In this document: piece by piece, positions 9,773-18,972 of the stretch | Layout of the letters: each line of letters begins with the position of its first letter | Numbering within the stretch: the first letter of the stretch is position 1 | Assembly (NCBI RefSeq): GCF_002835995.1 | Contig: NZ_PJBZ01000042.1 | Location: 62,001-126,000 of the forward strand | Direction: 5' to 3' | Origin: Psychromonas sp. Urea-02u-13 | GTDB taxonomy: Bacteria > Pseudomonadota > Gammaproteobacteria > Enterobacterales > Psychromonadaceae | DNA length: 64,000 nucleotides | Position numbers and translations under genes: made by a program | The notes under the pieces: generated by a model | Seen by the model: the letters and a program-made list of their open reading frames with translations, nothing else | Database searches by the model: none | Told to the model about the DNA's origin: nothing

Positions 9773-10276
9773 TTAAAGTTTACTCGCGAGGTTATGCAAA
9801 TAGTCACGATGACAAGCATGTGTAAACGCATTGGGACGTAAGCGCTGAATACGTTTCATCAAAGGTTCTATTTTTTCGCCACGCTCTAATAATATCTGCG
9901 CAGAGATAAGCCCCGTACGGCCTGATCCACCTTTACAGTGCACGGCAATACTTTTACCTTGCTCAATTAAACGATGTATTGCAGGACCTGCTGTTTTCCA
10001 CTCGCTTGAAAATGGCGCTTCTGGTGCTTCGTCATCCACGATAGGAAGATGAAACCACGACATACCTTTCGCTTTAATGGACTCGCCAATATCAGACAGA
10101 TTGTTTTTATCTAATTCTGCTTGGGTCATAAAAGTAAGAATGGCTTGCGCACCCGCTGCTTTTATTTCATTTAATGAAGTAGTTAGATCGGCTTCTTTAG
10201 TACCAGGACAAGGCGTTAAAATTATTTTTGCATCGCTATTTTTAATCGCGAGTGTAAAAAGGGGATGAACTGACAT
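9773..10276 (-). CDS. Dual-specificity/tyrosine-type protein phosphatase (CDKN3-like)
   Basis: This 167-residue protein has the cysteine phosphatase signature HCKGGSGRTG (HCX5R, around residues 113-122) and, upstream, the general-acid region PIVDDEAPE. It is similar in layout to bacterial proteins annotated as cyclin-dependent kinase inhibitor 3-type phosphatases. It lies just upstream of arsR-gapdh-arsJ on the same strand, 145-157 bp away, a pairing that suggests a role in arsenate detoxification, possibly acting on a phospho- or arseno-metabolite. That role is inference. The start at 10276 has AGGTT upstream. Confidence 0.75.
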   Translation of the reverse strand: MSVHPLFTLAIKNSDAKIILTPCPGTKEADLTTSLNEIKAAGAQAILTFMTQAELDKNNLSDIGESIKAKGMSWFHLPIVDDEAPEAPFSSEWKTAGPAIHRLIEQGKSIAVHCKGGSGRTGLISAQILLERGEKIEPLMKRIQRLRPNAFTHACHRDYLHNLASKL

Positions 10277-10303
10277 ATTGATAACCTATATAAATGACTG
10301 ATA

Positions 10304-10327
10304 TAAAAAAGCAGGCCGATGCCTGCT
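10304..10327 (-). terminator. Intrinsic terminator of the hemCDXY operon
   Basis: On the minus strand GCAGGC-ATCG-GCCTGC is followed by six T, 23 bases after the hemY stop. It separates hemY from the phosphatase gene transcribed in the same direction. Confidence 0.8.
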
Positions 10328-10349
10328 AGTTAATATTACCGCTTTTTTA

Positions 10350-11558
10350 TTACACCTTGACGACATCAGTCGCCGTGTCTGTTGCAAATAATAATCCTTG
10401 GCGATAATAGTTATTGGCTTCCTCAAACCTTTCTTGCTCTTCAAGTAAACGTGCAACTAAAGCAAAGTCATCAGCATTAAGCTCTGTTTGTAAACTCAGC
10501 TGTAAATGCTTAATGGCTGCGATAGGATTGTTTTCTTTTAATTTCAGCTTCGCTAATGCTTGGTTAATCAAACCACTATCCGCGCCTTTATTCAGCTTTT
10601 TCTCTAATAACATAATCAGCGGATAATGATCCGTCACTACGATTTTATCCAAATAAGCTAATAACGGCAGCGAGAACTGCTTATTTAATTTTTCAAGGAG
10701 AAGCGCCTGAGCATGTTTACCATTATCGGTTGCGATATACGCATCTAATAGCGCTTTTTGATAATTTAATTCTTTACGCATCCAGCGAGGTGCTTGTTTA
10801 TCCCAAAATAATTTTAAGCTGTCTGCATTGTCTGCGGCTAACTGCTTAAAGAAATGTTGGTGAGCATTTAACTCAACCGCAGCAAATTCAAGCGCGTTAT
10901 AGTTTAATGTTTTACGCTGCTCATTTAATACTTTAATGTATCTTTTCCACTCACTTAAAGCGGGATAAATATCTAAATACAGTTGTGCGATACGTTTATT
11001 ATTAGGAAATTTCAGCGCTAATTCACGCAAGGTCGCCAGTGCATTTTCGTATTGTTTAACGTCAAGCTGTAGTTCAACCCAAACAAGACCCACCGCAAGC
11101 TGTGCGCCTTTATTACTTTCACAAGCCAGTAATAAATGATCATCACGCTGATCGTATAAACCTTGCAGGTGTGCCGCTTTTGCCGCTGCAATATAGGTCA
11201 ACGCCGGGGCTTCACTACGTTCTGCTGATTGTAAAAGCAGTTTATGTGCCTGTTTATTTTTACCTTCAAACAACGCCCACATGCCTAATAAGCTGTTTTT
11301 CTGTGCTTTCTTGGTTTTACGTTGCCCAAGCCAGCCGCGCGTGACCTTACTCATCGATAACAAACGACGTAAAATCCACTCCGCAAGCAACAATAAAAAG
11401 TAGAAAATTACTGCAATAAACCCGGCATTAATAATCGTCGTTTCATAGGTTGTGTAACTATCAAAAGAGATAAGAATGTAACCTTTGTTACCACTAATTT
11501 CAGGCCCTAAAATCAATCCTGCAATAAGGGCTGAAATAATCAAAATCATTCTAAACAT
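10350..11558 (-). CDS. hemY: HemY, TPR protein of the heme biosynthesis operon
   Basis: This 402-residue inner-membrane protein has two N-terminal helices (about 4-20 and 40-62) and a cytoplasmic domain of tetratricopeptide-like helices. This is the enterobacterial-type HemY (PF07219), not the protoporphyrinogen oxidase of the same name. It is thought to help heme-pathway enzymes assemble at the membrane. It has a clear ribosome site AGGAGA before ATG 11558, 10 bases after the hemX stop, and is last in the operon before the terminator. Confidence 0.9.
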   Translation of the reverse strand: MFRMILIISALIAGLILGPEISGNKGYILISFDSYTTYETTIINAGFIAVIFYFLLLLAEWILRRLLSMSKVTRGWLGQRKTKKAQKNSLLGMWALFEGKNKQAHKLLLQSAERSEAPALTYIAAAKAAHLQGLYDQRDDHLLLACESNKGAQLAVGLVWVELQLDVKQYENALATLRELALKFPNNKRIAQLYLDIYPALSEWKRYIKVLNEQRKTLNYNALEFAAVELNAHQHFFKQLAADNADSLKLFWDKQAPRWMRKELNYQKALLDAYIATDNGKHAQALLLEKLNKQFSLPLLAYLDKIVVTDHYPLIMLLEKKLNKGADSGLINQALAKLKLKENNPIAAIKHLQLSLQTELNADDFALVARLLEEQERFEEANNYYRQGLLFATDTATDVVKV

Positions 11559-11568
11559 GATATTTCTC

Positions 11569-12687
11569 CTATTTCAGCGTTGAGCTAGCAAGTGATTTTT
11601 GTAAACGCTGTTCTATGACACGTTCCAATAACGGTGCGCTTTTTAATTGATCTGGATATTTTATCGAGACTTTACGTTTACTTAGGCGTTTTATCGACTT
11701 GTAAAAATGACCTGTCTCGTTATCTTTCAAATCATAATAATTATTCAGTAATGTCAGCGTATTCTCTAATGCAATGTCATAGACATCCTGCTGCTCACGG
11801 TAAATAGCAAACTCAGCCTTTGCTAAGTTATTGCGTAGATGCTCTTGTAAGTACCAGCTTTGCTCAGGTGAAAGTAATGCTTTAATTTTCGATTCACGTT
11901 TATTAACGGTAATGAAACTATCAACAAATACATTCCAAGATTTAATTAAATTGTCATCCCACTCATTAATATCCGTAGAAACTTCTGTGGCTTTATTTTC
12001 ATCAGCATCGGGCATGATTAAACTGGTTGAACGTAGTTTATCAACACGGCGTTCGAGACTTGTTAGCGCTAAAATAACGCCATCAGGGTCACGCTTAGGC
12101 AATGCTTCTAGGGCATTGATGTCTTCAAGTAGTGCACCACGTAACGGGCTTAAACTTGCATCGTTAAGTTCAACAATGCGTTGGTCAGCGGCAATTAATA
12201 ATGAGATAGCTGTTTTTATGTCTTTTTCTAACCAAATTTTTCTACCGGTTAGCGTCAATAGGTATTCAACTTCCGCTAAAATCCAATCGTTAGGGTGACG
12301 TATATTGGTGGCTGCAAAACTGCGTTGTAAAGATTGAATATCTGTCTTAGAAATTTTGTTATCGTTATTCGCTTGCTGCAGTTGCAAAGTCACTTTTTCA
12401 AGTTGTGCTTCTAAGGTGGTTTTAATTTTTATGGTTTGGCGAAGCTGGCTGCTTTGTTCAGAGGATTGTGCGTTTAATTGAGTCGTTAACTCGGTTAACT
12501 GGACTTGTTGAGAGGCAACAGAGGCTTTATTTTGCTTATAAATAGTGAATGCAAAAAGCGCACATGCCACAATTAAAATCAGAGATAATAAACCACTAAA
12601 GAGTGCGATTCTCTGGGATCTAATGCCCTTTTGTTTAGCACTTAACGGCGTTTTTTTATTCTCTATCTTATTTTCAGTATCGGTCAT
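11569..12687 (-). CDS. hemX: HemX, membrane-anchored heme operon protein
   Basis: The roughly 372-residue protein has a short cytoplasmic N-terminus rich in Lys, one membrane helix (about 25-47), a long coiled coil rich in Gln, Thr and Leu, and a helical C-terminal domain (HPNDWILAEVEYLLTL is typical of the family). It is often labelled uroporphyrinogen-III C-methyltransferase, but it lacks that enzyme's methyltransferase motifs. The ATG at 12687 has GAGGG upstream and overlaps the hemD end by 14 bases. Confidence 0.9.
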   Translation of the reverse strand: MTDTENKIENKKTPLSAKQKGIRSQRIALFSGLLSLILIVACALFAFTIYKQNKASVASQQVQLTELTTQLNAQSSEQSSQLRQTIKIKTTLEAQLEKVTLQLQQANNDNKISKTDIQSLQRSFAATNIRHPNDWILAEVEYLLTLTGRKIWLEKDIKTAISLLIAADQRIVELNDASLSPLRGALLEDINALEALPKRDPDGVILALTSLERRVDKLRSTSLIMPDADENKATEVSTDINEWDDNLIKSWNVFVDSFITVNKRESKIKALLSPEQSWYLQEHLRNNLAKAEFAIYREQQDVYDIALENTLTLLNNYYDLKDNETGHFYKSIKRLSKRKVSIKYPDQLKSAPLLERVIEQRLQKSLASSTLK

Positions 12688-13417
12688 AACTACCCTCATC
12701 AGTAAAATAATCAATAATCTTTTGATTTGATATACTTGGCAATAGCTCTGTTTTTTGAAAACCTAAAGCAATTGCATGTTCTAAAATACGTTCACTTGCA
12801 GTAAAAATAGTGAGTGACAATAACCAATTTTTATCGTCTTTGGCTACTATTATTAACTGCTCAAGCAACTCTACACTGCTGATAATAGCACCATTAATTG
12901 CTAGCTGTTGCCATTTCTGGATACTCGTTGATCTGGAAAAGTTAATAGCAACACGCTGATATGATTCATAATAATCAACACTTGCCCCGCGTGCAATTAA
13001 CTCTTCTTTTAAAAATTCTCTACCACCAACACCACGTAAAATTAATATCGAGCGATTTTTCAGTTGTTGTAATTGTGAAAGTGCTAGCAAACCTTCGCTA
13101 TTAAAGGTTTCACAGGGAAGAAAAACAGATTGCCCCACCTTTTGCGCTAATAACGATTTGGTTGACTCTCCAACGGCTAGATAACGGGCTAACGGCCATT
13201 GCTCCCCTTTCAATACACGATCTGTATATTCAACGGCATTGGCACTAATGGCAATAATGTCGTCGTACTTTTTGTGGAATGGGTAAAGAGAACTTGCCAC
13301 TGCTTTTATTTCAAGCAATGGCTGAGCAAGACTATAAATGCCCTGCTCATTAAGTAAATCAGCCAAGCGTTTTGCATGGGGTGCAAAACGCGTGATCAAT
13401 AAACGCGGTTTAGGCAT
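12674..13417 (-). CDS. hemD: Uroporphyrinogen-III synthase
   Basis: The roughly 247-residue enzyme cyclises hydroxymethylbilane to uroporphyrinogen III while inverting ring D. Family marks seen include LLITRF near the start, the SANAVEY segment, [10 protein letters not shown] and RGVGGREFL. The start is the ATG at 13417, which overlaps the end of hemC by 8 bases; a longer frame to 13456 runs into hemC and adds residues unlike the family. Sequence conservation is low in this family, so the operon position adds weight. Confidence 0.92.
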   Translation of the reverse strand: MPKPRLLITRFAPHAKRLADLLNEQGIYSLAQPLLEIKAVASSLYPFHKKYDDIIAISANAVEYTDRVLKGEQWPLARYLAVGESTKSLLAQKVGQSVFLPCETFNSEGLLALSQLQQLKNRSILILRGVGGREFLKEELIARGASVDYYESYQRVAINFSRSTSIQKWQQLAINGAIISSVELLEQLIIVAKDDKNWLLSLTIFTASERILEHAIALGFQKTELLPSISNQKIIDYFTDEGSYDRY

Positions 13418-14345
13418 TATCTCTATATACTTCTTCAAGGATTTCTTTGGCGCCACAATCTAATAGTTGCTGTGCTAAGTAAAGTCCCATCTGCTCTGCA
13501 TCTTCTGGCTTTCCTGTTATCTCTTTACGGATAATCGTTTTGCCATCAACACTGCCCACTAAACCACGTAAAAACAGACCTTCATCGGTAAAGATAGAAT
13601 AACTACCAATCGGCACCTGACAACCACCTTGAAGCGCAAGGTTCATCGCACGCTCTGCTGTTACTCGCTGACGAGTAGGGATATGCTCAAGTGATTTTAA
13701 TAGAGTGATCGTTTGCTCATCATCCAACCTACATTCAATACCTACAGCGCCTTGACCTACTGCGGGCAAACTCACTTCAGGCTCAATAAAGCTGGCAATA
13801 CGCTCATGCATATCTAGGCGCATCAGTCCTGCCGCGGCCAAAATAATCGCATCATACTGTCCTTCGTCTAATTTACGTAAACGTGTATTCACATTACCGC
13901 GTAAATCGTTAACAATCAGATCAGGTCGACGCTCAAGAAGCTGACATTGACGACGAAGACTACAAGTCCCCACAATCGCGCCCTGTGGTAATTCATCAAT
14001 AGAAGTAAAGTTATTAGAGACAAAGGCATCACGTGGGTCTTCGCGCTCACAAATAACCGTCAGGCCTAACCCTTCAGGAAAATCCACAGGTACATCTTTC
14101 ATTGAGTGAACGGCAATATCAGCACGCCCTTCTAACATAGCGACTTCAAGCTCTTTTACAAAAAGTCCTTTACCGCCAACTTTAGCCAATGGCGTATCTA
14201 GAATAATATCGCCCTTGGTTTTCATTGGTAATAACTCAACGATTAAATCAGGGTGAAACTTCAAAAGCTCAGCTTTTACAAAGTTAGCTTGCCACATAGC
14301 AAGTGGGCTGTGTCGAGTTGCAATACGGATTGTTTTTGTAGTCAT
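13410..14345 (-). CDS. hemC: Hydroxymethylbilane synthase (porphobilinogen deaminase)
   Basis: The 311-residue enzyme joins four porphobilinogen units into hydroxymethylbilane. It shows [14 protein letters not shown] at the N-terminus, [38 protein letters not shown] and [19 protein letters not shown] holds the Cys that binds the dipyrromethane cofactor. It is first gene of hemC-hemD-hemX-hemY, all overlapping or closely packed. ATG at 14345 with an AAGAGA upstream. Confidence 0.97.
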   Translation of the reverse strand: MTTKTIRIATRHSPLAMWQANFVKAELLKFHPDLIVELLPMKTKGDIILDTPLAKVGGKGLFVKELEVAMLEGRADIAVHSMKDVPVDFPEGLGLTVICEREDPRDAFVSNNFTSIDELPQGAIVGTCSLRRQCQLLERRPDLIVNDLRGNVNTRLRKLDEGQYDAIILAAAGLMRLDMHERIASFIEPEVSLPAVGQGAVGIECRLDDEQTITLLKSLEHIPTRQRVTAERAMNLALQGGCQVPIGSYSIFTDEGLFLRGLVGSVDGKTIIRKEITGKPEDAEQMGLYLAQQLLDCGAKEILEEVYRDNA

Positions 14346-14557
14346 GAGATCTCTTAATAAAGATAATGAAAATCAGAATATTAAAGCAGAGTATAAGAGA
14401 ATTAGTGAGGCTTTAAAAGGGGGATTCTACGGCAACAAGATATACCGCTATTAAAGTAAGTCTATTCTAAAGGTCTCATTCAAAACTTTGCCACAGCGCT
14501 GTTTAAATGTTCTCAACATAGGTCAGATCACTCATCAATAGCGCCTTACTTTTTATC

Positions 14558-15328
14558 TCATTGCATACTTTTTTGCAATGAAATCATCGCGCTTTGGTCA
14601 ACATCAATAATGCTACGAGCGGGCCTATCAAGCTCAATAATTAACGTCAGCGTAATAGCAAACGCCAAGGAAAAAGGGATACGCGCCAACATCATACGCG
14701 GTTTCTGTTTGGCACCATTTTGTAATCCGCTTAATATCATCGCAAAACTAATGAGTAAAAACAGCGTCATCCAAATTGTCACCGGTATTCTGCCTTTGAT
14801 AGCACGTTGAGTGCGTACGGTATGCATATCGATAACATCATTAATCGATTCAATATACATTTTTGCAGCACTACCAGAGACAAGGTCGTTAACCTTAATC
14901 GCTATTTGCCACAGCTCAATATGAATCTGCTCACTTTTAGCCATCATCTGATTAACCACAAGTGCATCATCAACACCAACTAAACGAATATTTGTATACT
15001 CTTTAAGTAGTTTTTTGGATTGTAACCTGAGAGGCTGGGGGATTAAATCAGAACGTAGATAAGCAGTGCCAATGCTATTACTTTCTTGAACAACAAGTTG
15101 TTTACGCGCGTCTTGACGACCGGCAGACATATTAAAGGTGATCGCTAAAATAAAGGCGAGCAGACTTGCAACGCCTGTTGCCATGGTGCTCAAGCCATCG
15201 TTGGGTTTTTCTTTAAAGGCTTGTTTTCCGACTAAATAACCCACTTCAAGCATCAAAAGTATTAATAACACTAGCAGCATTAACAAAAGCCATAGCGGTA
15301 AGTTATCAAACTGATTAATGTTATACAT
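14558..15328 (-). CDS. DUF4239 (bestrophin-like domain) membrane protein
   Basis: The 256-residue protein has two N-terminal helices (about 12-32 and 48-65), a soluble central region (about 70-185) and two C-terminal helices. The segments NSIGTAYLRSDLIP and LDRPARSIIDVDQS near the ends are typical of DUF4239. No function is established. It stands alone between hemC and the csrB-like RNA, with 212 bp between it and the hemC start. Confidence 0.75.
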   Translation of the reverse strand: MYNINQFDNLPLWLLLMLLVLLILLMLEVGYLVGKQAFKEKPNDGLSTMATGVASLLAFILAITFNMSAGRQDARKQLVVQESNSIGTAYLRSDLIPQPLRLQSKKLLKEYTNIRLVGVDDALVVNQMMAKSEQIHIELWQIAIKVNDLVSGSAAKMYIESINDVIDMHTVRTQRAIKGRIPVTIWMTLFLLISFAMILSGLQNGAKQKPRMMLARIPFSLAFAITLTLIIELDRPARSIIDVDQSAMISLQKSMQ

Positions 15329-15584
15329 ATATCACCCAAAGCAAAGCAAAATAGAAGAGAGATAAGTATTGACCATTTTTAACTTGTTTCTGTATAGATC
15401 CTTCAATTTGTTTACTGCGTCACTTAAATCAAGCGCTGAGATATAAGAATAATGTTTGATATGAGAGAAGAAAACATAGATAGAGTAAATAGAAAAATGG
15501 CGGTGTATAAGTATTTTTTGTGCTGAGGGTTTTATTGAAATGTTGAAACGTTGAGTATCTGAGGAGGAATTATTTTATTACAGG

Positions 15585-16103
15585 CAAAGGAAAGGGCTGC
15601 CTGGGCTGCCCTAAGTTTAGTCACTCTATCCAATCCGTGATAGTTGATGCTCCCTGCTTGCATCCATTTGACTAATTGCCGTTCAAGGCATCCACTTCCC
15701 AATCCATTGGGCTCTTCCCTTTGTACATCCATATAAGATAAACATCATGTCTATCAATCATCTCCCTGTCCTTAGGAGGTGTCCTTCACTTGTCATCCTG
15801 ACTAATAATAACCATCCTAGTTATTATATTCCCTTCATCCTGAAAGGTGTTCCTTAACTACATCCTGTAGTTTGTTCCTTTGTTTTCCTTAACAATAATA
15901 ACCATCCTAGCTATTATATTCCCTTCATCCTGAAAGGTGTTCCTTAACTACATCCTGTAGTTTGTCCTTTTGTTTTCCTTAACAATAAAACATCCTGTTT
16001 TATTTCTTCTCATCCTGAGAGTGTCCAACGTGTCATCCTGACATTTGCAAAGAGTTGATTCGTTATTGTTCTACATCCTGTAAAACCGTATCTGCTCTCT
16101 ACG
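15585..16103 (-). ncRNA. csrB: CsrB-family regulatory RNA, copy 1
   Basis: On the minus strand the region holds nine exact CAGGATG motifs, most in the loop of a short perfect stem (for example CTACAGGATGTAG, TCTCAGGATGAGA, AAACAGGATGTTT), plus TAGGATG variants and several AGGA sites. This is the signature of CsrB/RsmZ RNAs, which sequester the translational regulator CsrA. A TATTAT -10 (16110-16115) places the start near 16103, and an imperfect stem AGGGCAGCC/GGCAGCCCT at 15593-15612 forms the 3' terminator. It shares long blocks with copy 2 at 18247-18658. Open frames here on either strand are by-products of the repeats. Length is about 519 nt, longer than E. coli CsrB (369 nt), partly through a 90-bp duplication. 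Confidence 0.88.
15804..15983 (-). repeat. 90-bp tandem duplication inside csrB copy 1
   Basis: Positions 15804-15893 and 15894-15983 are near-identical with a period of exactly 90 bp: ACCATCCTAG begins at 15811 and again at 15901. Copy 2 of the RNA has this unit once. Each unit adds one TAGGATG and two CAGGATG sites plus AGGA motifs, so the event enlarges CsrA-binding capacity. Confidence 0.9.
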
Positions 16104-16271
16104 GAACAAATAATACCTGTTTGCGCGAGAAAAATTTTACGATAAGGCATAAACAATTCAGTCCAAAGAACATCAAATAATAATATAGTCTTATTTTTCA
16201 TTTAGTTACGATGTTATTGTTTTTTTGAATAGTGAAATTTATTTTATATTAGAACAATCGCCCCAACCTAC

Positions 16272-16289
16272 AATGGTCGATCTCTCACA
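16272..16289 (-). promoter_or_regulatory. Upstream activating box of csrB copy 1 (UvrY/GacA-type)
   Basis: TGTGAGAGATCGACCATT on the minus strand occurs identically at 18829-18846 upstream of copy 2. Each lies about 170-188 bp before the predicted transcript start, the distance known for GacA/UvrY sites of csrB-type genes. The left half fits the TGTAAGN6CTTACA consensus with one change; the right half does not. Confidence 0.7.
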
Positions 16290-16676
16290 AGGTCATTTCA
16301 ATCATAATTTCCCCCGCGAAATAAGTGTGACAGAGGTAACATGAAAAGGAGAGTAAGCTCTATTTTAAAAATAAGTTTCATTAATAATAACGAATAACCC
16401 TCTTTTATCTCTCCTTAAATTCAAATAATCAAAGCCTAAAAACGTATAAAAGTGAATGACTGATCCTTATAGAAGAGAGCATAAAACACGCTAACATTTT
16501 AAGACGCTGTACTTTAATGGTGAAAATATAAAACAGTCTCGCTAAAACACTTAACTTCTTTAACAAATCACTGATACAGGGGCTACAGAGATAACAACCG
16601 CTTAACAATTATTGCTAGCTATTCTAATGGGAAGGCATATTATTCGTGCAGTTTTTAATTTGCTATAAGGTTTTTT

Positions 16677-17972
16677 ATGTCTGTCTACGCCAGTTTATGT
16701 TTTGTCGCGGCAGCGGCAATGTTGATTGCTTTTATCAACAGTAAGATAGGGAAGATGCAAAGCACGATTGCAATTACAGCAGGATCACTGATTCTATCGC
16801 TGATAATTATCGTTGCAGGTAAAAATGGATTTGAATCATTGGGCCATGAAGCAGCCCTACAACTCGATAAAATTGATTTTAATAGTTTCTTATTGAAAGG
16901 AATTTTAGGCTTTTTATTATTTGCCGGTGGCCTGGGTATTAAGCTGAACAATATACGAGACCAAAAATGGGAAATTACCGTATTAGCACTCGGTGCAACG
17001 TTGTTTTCAACCTTCTTTATTGGTTATGCACTGTTTTATATCTGCCAATACATCGGTTTTCAATTTGATCTAATTTATTGCCTATTATTTGGTGCGTTAA
17101 TATCACCCACCGATCCTATCGCCGTATTAGCCATCGTAAAAAAACTCGATGCACCGAAACGAATATCAACACAAATAGAAGGCGAGTCACTGTTTAACGA
17201 TGGTTTTGGCTTAGTCATTTTTGTTACCTTATTTGCCATTGCCTTCTCAGGCGAAAGCCCGAGCTTTGCTAGCGTTTCAGAACTGTTTTTACATGAAGCG
17301 ATTGGCGGTATTATTTATGGTTTTGCGTTAGGTCTAGTATTCCATTATTTAATTAGCGCCACCGATGATCACTCCATGGAGCTGTTATTAACCATTGGTA
17401 TTCCTACCGCAGGTTATGTATTTGCCGATATTATTCATGTTTCAGGACCGCTAGCTATGGTCGTTGCAGGTATCATGATTGGTAACTGGACCAGAAAAAA
17501 TGGTTTCTCTAAACAGAGTAAAGAAAATTTAGACCATTTCTGGGAGTTAGTAGATGAATTCCTCAATGGTATTCTGTTTTTATTGATTGGTTTAAGCATG
17601 CTTCAATACGGATTCCATGAAGAAGATTGGATATTGATGGTTATCGCGATTCCACTGGTATTGATTGCACGCTACCTAAGTATTCGCATCTCTTATTTTG
17701 GTTTTGGATTTTTCCGTGAATATAATCCTTATTCAGTAAAAATCTTAACCTGGGGTGGTTTACGTGGCGGGTTAGCATTAGCCATGGCAATGGCGATTCC
17801 ATCTGGCGTAATGATTATTCCGGAAAAGAATATTGATGTACGTGAAATCATCTTAGTGATGACCTACTCAGTGGTATTTTTCTCTATATTAGTTCAAGGC
17901 TCAACCATTACGCCATTGATCAATAAAGCAAAAGCCTACCAGAAGAAACACGAAGAAACGCAAGAGAAGTAA
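16677..17972 (+). CDS. NhaP-type Na+(K+)/H+ antiporter (CPA1 family)
   Basis: This 431-residue protein has about twelve membrane helices. Family marks are LFAGGLGIKL, the ion-site segment ALISPTDPIAVLAI (around residues 141-154), QIEGESLFNDGFGLV, and TWGGLRGGLALAMA near the end. It exchanges cytoplasmic Na+ or K+ for protons, fitting a marine lifestyle. The start ATG at 16677 has AAGG 7-10 bases upstream. It is a single gene between the two minus-strand csrB-like RNAs. Confidence 0.88.
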   Translation: MSVYASLCFVAAAAMLIAFINSKIGKMQSTIAITAGSLILSLIIIVAGKNGFESLGHEAALQLDKIDFNSFLLKGILGFLLFAGGLGIKLNNIRDQKWEITVLALGATLFSTFFIGYALFYICQYIGFQFDLIYCLLFGALISPTDPIAVLAIVKKLDAPKRISTQIEGESLFNDGFGLVIFVTLFAIAFSGESPSFASVSELFLHEAIGGIIYGFALGLVFHYLISATDDHSMELLLTIGIPTAGYVFADIIHVSGPLAMVVAGIMIGNWTRKNGFSKQSKENLDHFWELVDEFLNGILFLLIGLSMLQYGFHEEDWILMVIAIPLVLIARYLSIRISYFGFGFFREYNPYSVKILTWGGLRGGLALAMAMAIPSGVMIIPEKNIDVREIILVMTYSVVFFSILVQGSTITPLINKAKAYQKKHEETQEK

Positions 17973-18040
17973 GACGCTGAAAGCTTGAGTGCAAGAAGGC
18001 CTGAAGGTTTAAACTAATAGCTGACGGCTTGATAGCTTGA

Positions 18041-18120
18041 GGTTTTAAGGTTTTAAGGTTTTAAGGTTTTAAGGTTTTAAGGTTTTAAGGTTTTAAGGTT
18101 TTAAGGTTTTAAGGTTTTAA
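18041..18120. repeat. Ten exact tandem copies of an octamer
   Basis: GGTTTTAA repeats ten times without interruption (80 bp). The array is flanked by two copies of CTAATAGCTGACGGCTT (near 18014 and 18138). It is non-coding, lies just after the antiporter gene, and is expected to vary in copy number by slippage. Confidence 0.95.
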
Positions 18121-18156
18121 ACTGAAGGCTGACAGCTAATAGCTGACGGCTTAAAA

Positions 18157-18199
18157 ACTTTCTTTCAGGCAATGAAAAGGGCCGCCGAAGCTGACTGAA
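18157..18199 (-). repeat. Decayed copy of the csrB 3' terminator region
   Basis: AACTTTCTTTCAG..ATGAAAAGGG followed by GCCGAAGCTG matches the terminator end of csrB copy 2 (18232-18273) over about 40 bases, but the closing arm of the stem is broken. It is probably a remnant of a local duplication. Confidence 0.55.
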
Positions 18200-18246
18200 T
18201 ACTTAAGCTAGTCACGTTTTTAGGGGCGTTTAACTTTCTTTCAGAT

Positions 18247-18658
18247 ATGAAAAGGGCAGCCGAAGCTGCCCTTAATTTAGTCACTCTATCCAATCCTTGA
18301 TAGTTGGTGCTCCCTGCTTCGCATCCTTTTGACTATGCCTATCTAGGCTTCCTCTTCCCAATCCATTGGGCACATCCATTTATATATCCGTATAAGATAA
18401 ACATCCTGTTTATCAATCATCTCCCTTTCCTTAGGGGGTGTCCTTCACTTATCATCCTGACTAATAATAACCATCCTAGTTATTATATTCCCTTCATCCT
18501 GAAAGGTGTTCCTTAACTACATCCTGTAGTTTGTTCCTTTGTCTTCCTTAACGATAAAACATCCTGTTTTATCACTTCTCATCCTGAGAATGTCCAAGTT
18601 GTCATCCTGACAATGTAATCCGCTGAAGCTTATATCCTGTAAGTGACTGCGTGTTTAC
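18247..18658 (-). ncRNA. csrB: CsrB-family regulatory RNA, copy 2
   Basis: The minus strand shows seven exact CAGGATG motifs in hairpin loops (for example AAACAGGATGTTT twice, CTACAGGATGTAG, CTCAGGATGAG, GTCAGGATGAC) plus TAGGATG and CAGGATA variants. It ends in a strong terminator, stem AAGGGCAGC/GCTGCCCTT with a TTCG loop and then TTTTC. A TATTAT -10 at 18666-18671 puts the start near 18658, giving about 412 nt. The order of hairpins matches copy 1 apart from the 90-bp duplication there. Its role is to titrate CsrA; csrA itself is outside the window. Confidence 0.88.
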
Positions 18659-18828
18659 GAAAGTTATAATACGATGCTAACAAAGAATTTTAGTCGACAA
18701 AAACCAATAAAAATCATTCACTTAAACATTAAAAACAAGTTAAACAAACAAAATCAACGACTTACATAAAAACAGTGGACTATTAAGGTTGATCTGAAGG
18801 ACTTTTTACCACTATGTCTCCACTATAA

Positions 18829-18846
18829 AATGGTCGATCTCTCACA
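18829..18846 (-). promoter_or_regulatory. Upstream activating box of csrB copy 2 (UvrY/GacA-type)
   Basis: This is the same 18-base sequence, TGTGAGAGATCGACCATT, as upstream of copy 1, at nearly the same distance from its predicted start. Surrounding sequence is not conserved, which points to selection on the box itself. Confidence 0.7.
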
Positions 18847-18915
18847 GGCTATTTTTCATTCAAAAAAGATCTTTCTACGGCGAATCAACAACTAATAAGC
18901 CAGCTAAAAAATAGA

Positions 18916-18942
18916 CAAAAAAAATCCCAGCTAAGCCGGGAT
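18916..18942 (-). terminator. Intrinsic terminator of the porin gene
   Basis: On the minus strand ATCCCGGC-TTA-GCTGGGAT is followed by eight T, 30 bases after the porin stop. The stem has one G-U pair. Confidence 0.88.
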
Positions 18943-18972
18943 CTTTTTGTATCATTTTATGAAAAAAAATGA

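Noticed and set aside
15793-16080. Possible CRISPR array (regularly recurring CATCCTG units)
   Set aside because: Units are short, differ in their arms and are each self-complementary; no long constant repeat with unique spacers. CsrB structure explains them.
15532-16201. Two short minus-strand open frames in the first hairpin array
   Set aside because: They lie over the CsrB-type hairpins and the upstream promoter; the base pattern is explained by RNA structure, not coding.
16339-16395. 17-codon frame with GAGGTAAC upstream between csrB copy 1 and the antiporter
   Set aside because: Too short, no leader-peptide logic such as a terminator or amino-acid run, and no second copy near csrB copy 2.
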